From Lachnospiraceae bacterium (lineage in GTDB: Bacteria; Bacillota; Clostridia; Lachnospirales; Lachnospiraceae), in contig JAAWLS010000006.1 of assembly GCA_022798035.1 (NCBI GenBank), forward strand, positions 1 to 19,802: a stretch of DNA of 19,802 nucleotides, written 5' to 3'. Positions 1 through 6,337 of the stretch are shown here, one piece after another (the stretch's first letter is position 1; each line of letters starts with the position of its first letter). Position numbers and translations under genes: made by a program. Under the pieces are notes generated by a model. That model did not search any database, was not told the origin of the DNA, and saw nothing but the letters and a program-made list of their open reading frames with translations.

Positions 1-594
1 ATTGAGATATTGGTCGTATACTTTCAGGCATTTGTCATAGTGCTTGTTCTGCCAAATATCATTTTCGCTGACACGCCAGCTTGTATTTTCATTTTTCTCC
101 AGTCCCTTTAACCGTTTCTTCTGTTCCTTCTGTCCAATATGGAAAAAGAATTTCATCACGAGATAGCCGTTGTTGGTCAGCTGCCGTTCAAAACGCTTTA
201 CGCTGTCAATTCTCTCCTTGTACTGCTTCTCCTTCATCTCACCGTGAAGGCAGTCTCTTGTCACTTCATCCATCCAGCCGGAATCCAGAAAACAAAATTT
301 GCCTGCCTCCGGAATTTTCACAAAATAGCGATACAGAAACGGCTTGCGCAGCTCCTCTTCCGTGGGAATATCCATCGTAGCGGCCTTGAAGAATCTGGGG
401 TCAATTTCACGGATAATTTTCCCTAAAATACTTCCTTTCCCTGCAGTTCCCCAGCCTTCAAACAATACCAGAACCGGAAGTTTGTGCTCCTTAATCTGCA
501 TCTGCTGCACCGCCAATTTCGCCCTGGCCGCCTTAAGGCGCTCCTCCAGTTCCTCTTCCCCCGGCCGCTCCGGCCTGTTCCAGTTTTTCAGCAT
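1..594 (-). CDS. PPK2-family polyphosphate kinase / polyphosphate:AMP phosphotransferase, 3' end cut off by window edge
   Basis: The first 198 codons are present, starting at an ATG (594-592) preceded by AAAGGAGGAG; the frame is open to base 1. PPK2 enzymes move phosphate between polyphosphate and nucleotides in the cytoplasm. The Walker A-like loop EGWGTAGKGS lies at residues 46-55, followed by IDPRFFKAATMDIPTEEE (64-81), RYFVKIPEAGKF (89-100), FFFHI (149-153) and SWRVSEND (172-179), all in the order expected for a PPK2 domain. The usual FDRSWY block reads FLDSGWMDEV (102-111), so the normal Arg is absent. Such divergence is expected of the N-terminal, probably non-catalytic domain of the two-domain class II (PAP, about 500 residues) enzymes, which would make this the first half of a tandem-domain protein. 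It is the last visible gene of a minus-strand operon, 42 bases after the acylphosphatase gene. The family is secure; the class is inferred. Confidence 0.85.
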   Translation of the reverse strand, partial: MLKNWNRPERPGEEELEERLKAARAKLAVQQMQIKEHKLPVLVLFEGWGTAGKGSILGKIIREIDPRFFKAATMDIPTEEELRKPFLYRYFVKIPEAGKFCFLDSGWMDEVTRDCLHGEMKEKQYKERIDSVKRFERQLTNNGYLVMKFFFHIGQKEQKKRLKGLEKNENTSWRVSENDIWQNKHYDKCLKVYDQYLN

Positions 595-636
595 ACCTTC
601 TCCTCCTTTTATTTTATATTCAGATAATTGTAAAAC

Positions 637-912
637 TCAATATTTCACGGCAAATCCCCGCTCTTTGGGGTTCGTCTCCATTCGTTCTCTGGTTATCCAG
701 TCAATACGGATGTAATCGTCCTGCTGCAGAGATTGAATAATCATATCAATGCATTCCTCTCTGCCTTGCATCTGTGTTTCCACAGAACCGTCATAATTGT
801 TCTGAATCCATCCAGTCACTCCGTAATGATTGGCCAGACATTTTGCCCGAAATCGAAACCCTACCCCCTGTACTCTTCCGGTAAATATCAGATGTTCTCG
901 TATCATCTCCAT
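637..912 (-). CDS. Acylphosphatase
   Basis: A small cytosolic enzyme that hydrolyses acyl phosphates such as 1,3-bisphosphoglycerate or carbamoyl phosphate. The protein carries the family signature GRVQGVGFR near its start (the phosphate-binding loop with the catalytic Arg) and GWIQNNYDGSVE, containing the catalytic Asn, about 20 residues later. It ends RGFAVKY, close to the family's usual RxF-x-x-x-x-tail. From the ATG at 912 the length is 91 residues, typical for the family. This start overlaps the stop of the upstream gene as TAATG, which suggests translational coupling. An upstream in-frame ATG at 933 would add seven residues and run 22 bases into the upstream gene, and a third ATG lies at 906; neither has a better ribosome binding site. 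Function is secure; the start is uncertain by up to 27 bases. Confidence 0.92.
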   Translation of the reverse strand: MEMIREHLIFTGRVQGVGFRFRAKCLANHYGVTGWIQNNYDGSVETQMQGREECIDMIIQSLQQDDYIRIDWITRERMETNPKERGFAVKY

Positions 913-1268
913 TATTTTAACAATTTCTCCCATTCTTCCGGCTTAAATCCTGTGGTAATTCCATGCTCCGTAATCAAAATCGGACGTTTCACCAGCATGC
1001 CATCTGTGGACAGAAGCTGATATTTTTCTTCCAGAGACATTTCAGGCAGGCGGTCTTTTAGCTTCATCTCTTTGTACAGCATACCGCTGGTATTAAAAAA
1101 CCGCTTGATATCCAGTCCGCTCCTCTCATGCCATTCCTTTAATTCTTCCTGAGTGGGATTCCGTTCTTTGATGTGGCGTTCTTCCAATGATACTCCCTGC
1201 TCCTGAAGCCACTTTTTTGCTTTTTGACAGGTAGTGCATTTTGGATATTCAATCAACAGACATTCCAT
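912..1268 (-). CDS. ArsC/Spx-family thioredoxin-fold protein (arsenate reductase-like)
   Basis: The protein has 118 residues. It opens with the strand-plus-CxxC arrangement of the ArsC/Spx/MgsR family, EYPKCTTCQKAKKWL, with Cys11 and Cys14. It then has ERHIKERNPTQEEL, GLDIKRFFNTSG and MLVKRPILI; the last is the family's conserved R-P-I segment near residues 92-98. The family includes glutaredoxin-linked arsenate reductases and the RNA-polymerase-binding redox regulator Spx. Many Clostridia carry a copy of this length annotated only as arsenate reductase family protein, and no ars genes lie nearby, so I do not assign arsenate reduction or transcription control. An AAGGAGG sequence lies 8 bases before the ATG. 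The gene sits 62 bases after the DUF4321 gene and is coupled to the acylphosphatase gene. Confidence 0.9.
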   Translation of the reverse strand: MECLLIEYPKCTTCQKAKKWLQEQGVSLEERHIKERNPTQEELKEWHERSGLDIKRFFNTSGMLYKEMKLKDRLPEMSLEEKYQLLSTDGMLVKRPILITEHGITTGFKPEEWEKLLK

Positions 1269-1330
1269 GTCAATAACCTCCTTGCTTTCCTTATAATAAA
1301 GATTCTCCTTTTTACCCTTTAAAATACGAA

Positions 1331-1588
1331 TTACCGCACCAGCAATTTATAAAACAAAAATGCAATCACAATTCCGATAACACTCGCAATATTTATCTTA
1401 ATCGTAAGCCCTAATGTGAGAACAAAGGCTCCTAAATCCAACACCAGCGGACTGGTCAGTCCAAACACCTGCCCGTAGTTCAGCCAGCTTAAGGCGTCAA
1501 TTCCTCCACAGTAGCTGCCGATTACCGTCCCGATAATAAGTCCGATCAACATAATGAAGATGATGACCCAGCTGTTCCTTACTTTCAT
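1331..1588 (-). CDS. DUF4321 family small membrane protein
   Basis: An 85-residue hydrophobic protein with a basic start (MKVRNSW) and a first membrane segment at about residues 7-25 containing glycine-rich GLIIGTVIGSYCGG. A central amphipathic stretch follows (LSWLNYGQVFGLTSP), then one or two further membrane segments at about 48-83 (VLDLGAFVLTLGLTIKINIASVIGIVIAFLFYKLL). This pattern, including the closing hydrophobic run with a basic end, matches DUF4321 proteins of Clostridia, whose function is unknown. GAGGAGG lies just before the ATG. It is the first gene after the promoter at 1628-1656 and probably heads the operon with the ArsC/Spx-like, acylphosphatase and PPK2 genes. Confidence 0.8.
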   Translation of the reverse strand: MKVRNSWVIIFIMLIGLIIGTVIGSYCGGIDALSWLNYGQVFGLTSPLVLDLGAFVLTLGLTIKINIASVIGIVIAFLFYKLLVR

Positions 1589-1627
1589 TCTATTATCCTC
1601 CTCATTTTTCCTGCCGTGTCTGTTTTT

Positions 1628-1656
1628 ATTTTAGAACAATCTTCCTGTAAAGTCAA
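1628..1656 (-). promoter_or_regulatory. Sigma-A-type promoter for the DUF4321 operon
   Basis: Read on the minus strand, TTGACT (1656-1651) is followed after exactly 17 bases by TAAAAT (1633-1628). Both boxes are one base from the sigma-A consensus. The predicted start of transcription is near 1621, about 33 bases before the ATG at 1588. Confidence 0.75.
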
Positions 1657-1667
1657 TTTCTACGTGA

Positions 1668-1762
1668 GCTGAACCATCATTTAACAACAGTTCAGCCACC
1701 ATTTATCAGATGGGTAATTTCTGTTCACATAAATGCCCACATACGATAAATGATGGCTGAAC
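1668..1762. repeat. Inverted-repeat cluster downstream of the MacB-like gene
   Basis: The 18-base arms at 1690-1707 and 1745-1762 are inverted copies with one difference, separated by 37 bases. In minus-strand RNA the difference becomes a G-U pair, so all 18 positions can pair; in plus-strand RNA it is a C-A mismatch. A third related segment at 1668-1683 competes: GCTGAAC (1668-1674) can pair with GTTCAGC (1690-1696), and CCATCATTTA (1674-1683) with TAAATGATGG (1747-1756). The cluster begins 6 bases past the stop codon of the minus-strand gene ending at 1769, so it would form the 3' end of that transcript. There is no clear U-tract after it, so a simple intrinsic terminator is not evident. 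It may be a stabilising hairpin or a small palindromic repeat. Confidence 0.6.
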
Positions 1763-1768
1763 CGCCGC

Positions 1769-3007
1769 TTATTTCTTATACGCAAAATTATGGAAAAGCC
1801 GGGAGACTGCGCCTCTGTTTTCAGGCAGAAATTTTCCGCCGTACTTCCGCAGAATCATTCCAGTTACCAAACACACTTCCGACAAAAGCCCATATCCTGC
1901 CGTTTGAAAAAAACAATTCATCCAGCGGTCATCCAGACTGGATTTAGACATCCGAATCAGCTTTCTGGCTCCCTCCTGTTTTTTCTCCCACAACTCTGTC
2001 CAAAAAGAAAAATCTGACCAGCGGGTGGGAATGTAATCATCTGGAATCTGCACCCATTTTTTTAAGAGAACCGTCGATATAATTACCATCAACAGGGCCA
2101 GGACCGCCGTCACCGCTTTCTTTTGAATGACTTCCTGCTCTTTGTATTGATGGTGCAGGTACACGCAGAAAAAAAAGCAAATCGTAGCAGGAAACAGCAG
2201 TACGCAGAATCCGCCCAGCCCCCGCAGCAGTTCCGTATCCAGAATTTTTACAGAAAGATTATACTGGTTTTCCCACACAGACTGTAAATCACCGATGGAT
2301 AAATGCGCTGGTTTTTGCACCGTCAACCGATTCAACAGGCCTTCCTCCAAAGATTCCTGCCTGCCTCCATCTGTCTGCCCGCCCTCAGAAAATCCTCCGC
2401 CGTCTGCCTTAGAAGAGTTTCCGTCCTTTTGGTATTCTCCCATGCTTTTTTCTGCTTTGGCATGGGAAGAGCTGCCCTGGCTTACCTGAAATACTGCCAT
2501 TTTCTCACTGTTCTTTATCACGCCCCGAATGACATAATTCTCACCTTCATAAGATATCTCCTTCCCCGTCACCTGGGTGTCTCCAAAAAGTTTCCAGGCT
2601 GTCTCTTCATCAATCAGACAGCCCTGTCCATCTCCAAAAACAGGCAGAGAGCACTCCTCAAACAAAAGCTCTGGCTTTCCGCATAAGAATACTGCATCTG
2701 CCTGGGCTGCCGCCGACAGATTCTCATTGGACAAAATTACATTTTTCTTCTCACCCCAGAAACAGAAATCTAAAGCTTCTCCTGTTTTCTCCTCTCTCTG
2801 TCCCGGCTCCTCCGCTTTTTGCTTCTGTTCTGCTGCCGTTAAAGCCTCCCGGCCGCTCAAAGGCTGTTCTAAATAGAACATCACACTGTCTTTTGTCCAG
2901 ACAAAGCTCCCCCAGGCCACAGCCGACAGGTAAAAGAAAACCAGTCCAAATCCAATCAATCCCGCGGCCGCCAAATATTTTTTGTTATATGACCCGTGTC
3001 TTTTCAT
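1769..3007 (-). CDS. MacB-like four-segment membrane protein (reduced ABC permease-like)
   Basis: A 412-residue protein with a membrane segment at about 11-32, a long predicted extracytoplasmic region, then segments at about 262-285, 298-316 and 365-386. This is the layout of MacB/FtsX-type permeases. Residues 124-166 (GDGQGCLIDEETAWKLFG followed by VTGKEISYEGENYVIRGVI) resemble the periplasmic core of MacB, where a new permease state is checked and a beta-barrel segment follows. A low-complexity Ser/Gly/Lys/Glu stretch occupies about 176-222. The loop between the second and third segments is only about 13 residues (HHQYKEQEVIQKK), where MacB proteins have a longer loop and helix that contact the ATPase. 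No ATPase gene is adjacent. Its ATG overlaps the adaptor gene's stop as ATGA, and AAGGA lies just upstream. Membership of the MacB group is moderately sure; transport activity is unproven. Confidence 0.7.
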   Translation of the reverse strand: MKRHGSYNKKYLAAAGLIGFGLVFFYLSAVAWGSFVWTKDSVMFYLEQPLSGREALTAAEQKQKAEEPGQREEKTGEALDFCFWGEKKNVILSNENLSAAAQADAVFLCGKPELLFEECSLPVFGDGQGCLIDEETAWKLFGDTQVTGKEISYEGENYVIRGVIKNSEKMAVFQVSQGSSSHAKAEKSMGEYQKDGNSSKADGGGFSEGGQTDGGRQESLEEGLLNRLTVQKPAHLSIGDLQSVWENQYNLSVKILDTELLRGLGGFCVLLFPATICFFFCVYLHHQYKEQEVIQKKAVTAVLALLMVIISTVLLKKWVQIPDDYIPTRWSDFSFWTELWEKKQEGARKLIRMSKSSLDDRWMNCFFQTAGYGLLSEVCLVTGMILRKYGGKFLPENRGAVSRLFHNFAYKK

Positions 3008-4512
3008 GTTTCCTTCTTTCTGACTCTGCTGCCCTCTTCAATCAACCTGCTGGAGCTGCTGATAATCTCCTGTTCTCCTGTCAAAAGTCCTTCTTCCAAC
3101 GCCGCCTTGGTACTGTTTTTGTCCACCACATTCACACTCAGACGTTTTACCACCAGCTCTTTTCCCATTACTCCCTGCTGTTCTTCCGCAATCAATACAT
3201 AGCTTCCCTCCTGGCTTTCGTGCAGGGCCTGAATGGGAATTACAGCGGAATAATTTTTGGATTTCTGTACAACCTCAACGTCCGCCATCGTTCCTGCTTC
3301 CAGAACCCCTTCCGGCAAATCAATGACAATGTCGAGCAAGGTTTTATCCTCTTCATTTCCCGTGACGTTAGTGACTGTATAGTCGTTTATCTTCTCTTTG
3401 CTGCCAGAGGCGGAAATAGTTACCGGGCTTCCTTTCTGCACATATTTCTCCTGATTTTTGTCTACAGAAACCCTCAAACGGCTTCCCTGGGAGGTGTCAG
3501 CCAGACGCAGAGCTGTTCCATCCGTGGTAAAATCCCCTGTAGTCACTGCAATCTGCGTCACCACACCCCGGACGGGAGCTGTAATTTTTCCCTCCGCCTC
3601 TTTCAAAGCCAGTAATTTGCTCAACGCAAGTTCCTGCTGCTGTCTGGTAATCTCGTTCTGTTTGGAAGTCGTGTCTGTGGCTGGCTGACGGGAAGCATCT
3701 TCTAAAGCTCTGGCCGCATTTTTCACATTGTCTGCCCTGGAAGAAACTGCTGCATCATAGGCCGCTTTTGCCTCTGCCGCCGCCTGCTCCAGCTGGGCTT
3801 TCTGCGCTTCCCAGTCTGTCTTATCATTTGCACCAGAATTTTCCTCTTCCCCCGCCTTTTGCTCCTCCTCTGTCTCTTTCTGAGGATTATCTGCCCCGTC
3901 CGGCTCACCCTTTTCTTCCTCATCCTCCTTGGAATCCTTGTTCCCCACTCCCATTTTCTCCAGTTTCCCTTCTATGTCTTTATTTTGACTTTCCTGCTGG
4001 CTTTTCTGAAGAAATTCTTCTAATGCCCGCTGTGCATTGTCCCAGGCTGCCTTTGCCTCCGCCACGGAAATCTCCCCGTTTGTCACAGCCTGATTGTAAT
4101 CTTCTTGTGCCCGGTTTTTTGCCACATCTCTGTTCTGCAGTTCTATATTTCTTGCGCTCTGTGCGTCCTGATTCTGCAGTTTTTCTTTCTCCAATTCCTG
4201 TCTTGCCGTCAAAATCTGCTCTTCCAGCTTTTCCAAATCTATTTGAAACAGCAGTTCTCCTTCTTCCACCGTCTGGCCTTCCTGCACACAGATTTCTTTT
4301 ACCCGCTGTCCGCTCTCCGTGTACACTGCAACCTCTTTTCCTGCTTCTACCCTGCCGCTGCCGCTGACTCTGTGCTCTATGGTTCCCGTGGCTATCTTTA
4401 CTGTTTCCACTCTTGCCATGGAAGCTCCGCTCACTGCCCTTGACAGAATGGTAAACACCAGCATTACCGCCAGAAAGCCGCCGAATATTTGAAATATTTT
4501 CTTTCTATCCAT
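3004..4512 (-). CDS. HlyD/RND-type periplasmic adaptor (membrane fusion protein)
   Basis: From the ATG at 4512 the protein has 502 residues. It has one N-terminal membrane anchor (about 6-28), then a split lipoyl domain: TGTIEHRVSGSGRVEAG plus VKEICVQEGQTVEEGELLF in the first half, and KITAPVRGVVTQIAVTTGDF (about 309-328) in the second. Between the halves lies a long coiled coil (about 92-305) interrupted by an acidic, low-complexity stretch (about 190-235). A beta-barrel and membrane-proximal region follow. In Gram-positive bacteria such proteins form extracytoplasmic assemblies with MacB-type permeases, which fits the next gene. I prefer 4512 to the ATG 12 bases upstream (4524), because the AAAGG there abuts the start codon. 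It sits 25 bases after the MalG-like gene. The family is sure; its cargo is unknown. Confidence 0.9.
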   Translation of the reverse strand: MDRKKIFQIFGGFLAVMLVFTILSRAVSGASMARVETVKIATGTIEHRVSGSGRVEAGKEVAVYTESGQRVKEICVQEGQTVEEGELLFQIDLEKLEEQILTARQELEKEKLQNQDAQSARNIELQNRDVAKNRAQEDYNQAVTNGEISVAEAKAAWDNAQRALEEFLQKSQQESQNKDIEGKLEKMGVGNKDSKEDEEEKGEPDGADNPQKETEEEQKAGEEENSGANDKTDWEAQKAQLEQAAAEAKAAYDAAVSSRADNVKNAARALEDASRQPATDTTSKQNEITRQQQELALSKLLALKEAEGKITAPVRGVVTQIAVTTGDFTTDGTALRLADTSQGSRLRVSVDKNQEKYVQKGSPVTISASGSKEKINDYTVTNVTGNEEDKTLLDIVIDLPEGVLEAGTMADVEVVQKSKNYSAVIPIQALHESQEGSYVLIAEEQQGVMGKELVVKRLSVNVVDKNSTKAALEEGLLTGEQEIISSSSRLIEEGSRVRKKET

Positions 4513-4537
4513 CTGTCCTCTCATCCTTTCTGAGCCT

Positions 4538-5437
4538 CTATTCTTTGACTGCCCCCGCCATAATTCCTTTTTCCAGATAATCCTGTCCTCCCAGAAAAAT
4601 TAACAGCGCCGGGAAAAACGTGATAACGGAAGCGGCAAAAGCCATTCCGGATTTGCTGATTGAGGTAATATCCGGCAGGAAAATAGAAAGCGGAAACAAA
4701 CTTTTTTCCTTTAAAAATGTCAAAGGCTGCTCAATCAAACTCCAGTACTCCAAAAATCCCAGCACCACGGCTGCAATAATTCCAGAAGAACCTACCGGCA
4801 CTGCAATATAGACAAACAGCTGCCACTCTTTCGCCCCATCCAGTTTGGCCGATTCCACCAAACTGTCCGGAATCTCCCGAAAAAACCGGTACACCGTAAA
4901 CACTGGAAATGTGGAGAAGATTCCTGGCAGAATAATGCCCCACAAATTATCTGTCAAAAGCAGTTTATCCAGAATCAGATAATCAGAGAGCATCAGCACC
5001 TGAAAGGGCATCAGCATCAATATCATATAAATTAAAAAAAATATTTTCTTTCCCCGAAACTCATATTTTGCAAATCCCCAGGCTGCCATAATCCCTACCA
5101 CAAGCTGTCCTGCCAGCACGCCCAGAGTAATCTTGACAGAATTCCAAAACATAACGAAAAATTCCGGCGAATCCAAAAAAATTTCCACGTAATTTTTCAA
5201 AGTGGGAAATTTAGGCAGAAGGGGAAAATCCACATATCCTTCATTTCCTGCAATCACTGCTCCCAGATAATTTTTCAGCTCATCATTTCCCATAAGGGAA
5301 CCCGCAGTCAGAAAGAATACTGGATAGAGAGCCAGCACCGCCAACACTGCCAAAATTCCCCAAAGCAGCTTTCTTCCTATATGAGCCTGTGTCCATTTCT
5401 GATAAATTTTCTGCCTTGTCGTCTTCATGCCTGTCAT
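4538..5437 (-). CDS. ABC transporter permease, MalG/sugar type
   Basis: The protein has 299 residues and about six membrane segments (approximately 24-44, 104-124, 132-150, 165-186, 215-235, 266-284). The EAA loop that docks with the ATPase is seen at about 194-213: VESAKLDGAKEWQLFVYIAV, with the invariant Gly201. The extended region between the first two segments (about 45-100) contains FPTLKNYVEIF, a common feature of MalG-type proteins of carbohydrate uptake systems (CUT1 family). It probably pairs with the MalF-like protein encoded 15 bases upstream. GAAAGG lies 9 bases before the ATG at 5437; a second ATG at 5428 is less well placed. No ATPase is encoded here; many Firmicutes CUT1 importers share one ATPase (MsmK/MalK type) encoded elsewhere. 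The substrate cannot be read from sequence. Confidence 0.93.
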   Translation of the reverse strand: MTGMKTTRQKIYQKWTQAHIGRKLLWGILAVLAVLALYPVFFLTAGSLMGNDELKNYLGAVIAGNEGYVDFPLLPKFPTLKNYVEIFLDSPEFFVMFWNSVKITLGVLAGQLVVGIMAAWGFAKYEFRGKKIFFLIYMILMLMPFQVLMLSDYLILDKLLLTDNLWGIILPGIFSTFPVFTVYRFFREIPDSLVESAKLDGAKEWQLFVYIAVPVGSSGIIAAVVLGFLEYWSLIEQPLTFLKEKSLFPLSIFLPDITSISKSGMAFAASVITFFPALLIFLGGQDYLEKGIMAGAVKE

Positions 5438-5452
5438 ATTCTCTGCCTTTCT

Positions 5453-6310
5453 CTAACCTGTCTCATAACCGTCCCCGCTGTCCCACGCCTTCTGCAGAAG
5501 CAGAATCAGCCCAAGCAGAACCGCGCTTTCCACCACAGCCGCCGCAGCCATCTTGTCAAAAGAGAAGGAGCGGAACCAGTTGTTAAACAAATGCTGCATC
5601 ATATAAATACTTTCATGAGGATAATCTCCTGCCACCAGATAAGCCTCCCGGAATACTTTAAAGGAGTTGAGAAAGGATAGAACTGTAATGGTATAGAGGG
5701 ATGGTTTTAAATTAGGCAGAGTGATTTTAAAAAAAATCTGCCGCTCATCTGCTCCATCCACTCTCGCGGCCTCATAAATGCCTTCTGAAATTCCCGACAG
5801 TCCTGCCATCCAAAGTACGATATCATATCCCAGATTTTTCCAGATGTAGCTGAATACCAAAATCCAAAATGCATTGGGTGTATTCATCCAATCACTCTCT
5901 GTCACTCCAAACTTTCCCAGCCAGTGATTTACCAGTCCCTGAGAATGAAACAGCAGACGCCACACCAGCGCCACCGAGACTGCCGGAAGAGCCATGGGCA
6001 TCAGGAAAGCGCTTTTAATCAGGCCTCCATATTTACTCTGGTATAATACCACTGCGCATACAAGAGCCGTCACAATCAACATGGGTATGCAGATTACGGT
6101 AAACAAAACCGTATTTTTCACTGCCAGAAGAAAAGCTGTATTTTCAAATATCATCTGATAATTTTTAAGTCCCACAAAATGATTGTCTACCGCTCCCACA
6201 AAGGAGCGGCGGATAACATCTGCGTAGGGAAGCAGATAAAAGAGCAGTACTCCCAGAAAACTGGGAAATATCCACAGAAATCCCCGCATGCTTTTTCTCT
6301 TCTTCTTCAT
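5453..6310 (-). CDS. ABC transporter permease, MalF/sugar type
   Basis: The protein has 285 residues. It begins with a basic stretch and the typical first segment GFLWIFPSFLGVLLFYLLPY (about 10-29), followed by SFVGAVDNHFVGLKNYQMIF, the usual start of this family. The EAA loop is at about 179-198: YEAARVDGADERQIFFKITL, followed by PNLKP. Further segments lie near 66-90, 100-120, 148-168, 205-225 and 258-272. It belongs with the MalG-like protein as a CUT1-type heterodimer. AAGGTG lies 7 bases before the ATG, and the gene starts 27 bases after the lipoprotein gene. The last membrane segment is followed by only about 13 residues, which is normal. The transported compound is unknown. Confidence 0.93.
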   Translation of the reverse strand: MKKKRKSMRGFLWIFPSFLGVLLFYLLPYADVIRRSFVGAVDNHFVGLKNYQMIFENTAFLLAVKNTVLFTVICIPMLIVTALVCAVVLYQSKYGGLIKSAFLMPMALPAVSVALVWRLLFHSQGLVNHWLGKFGVTESDWMNTPNAFWILVFSYIWKNLGYDIVLWMAGLSGISEGIYEAARVDGADERQIFFKITLPNLKPSLYTITVLSFLNSFKVFREAYLVAGDYPHESIYMMQHLFNNWFRSFSFDKMAAAAVVESAVLLGLILLLQKAWDSGDGYETG

Positions 6311-6337
6311 AAATTGTCACCTTATGATTACAGCATT

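Noticed and set aside
2893..3615. A 240-codon plus-strand reading frame opposite the adaptor and MacB-like genes.
   Set aside because: It is antisense to two well-supported genes and its composition has no family-like blocks.
3768..4367. A long Pro/Leu-rich plus-strand reading frame opposite the adaptor coiled coil.
   Set aside because: The composition is the complement of Glu/Lys/Ala-rich coiled-coil codons, a common artefact.
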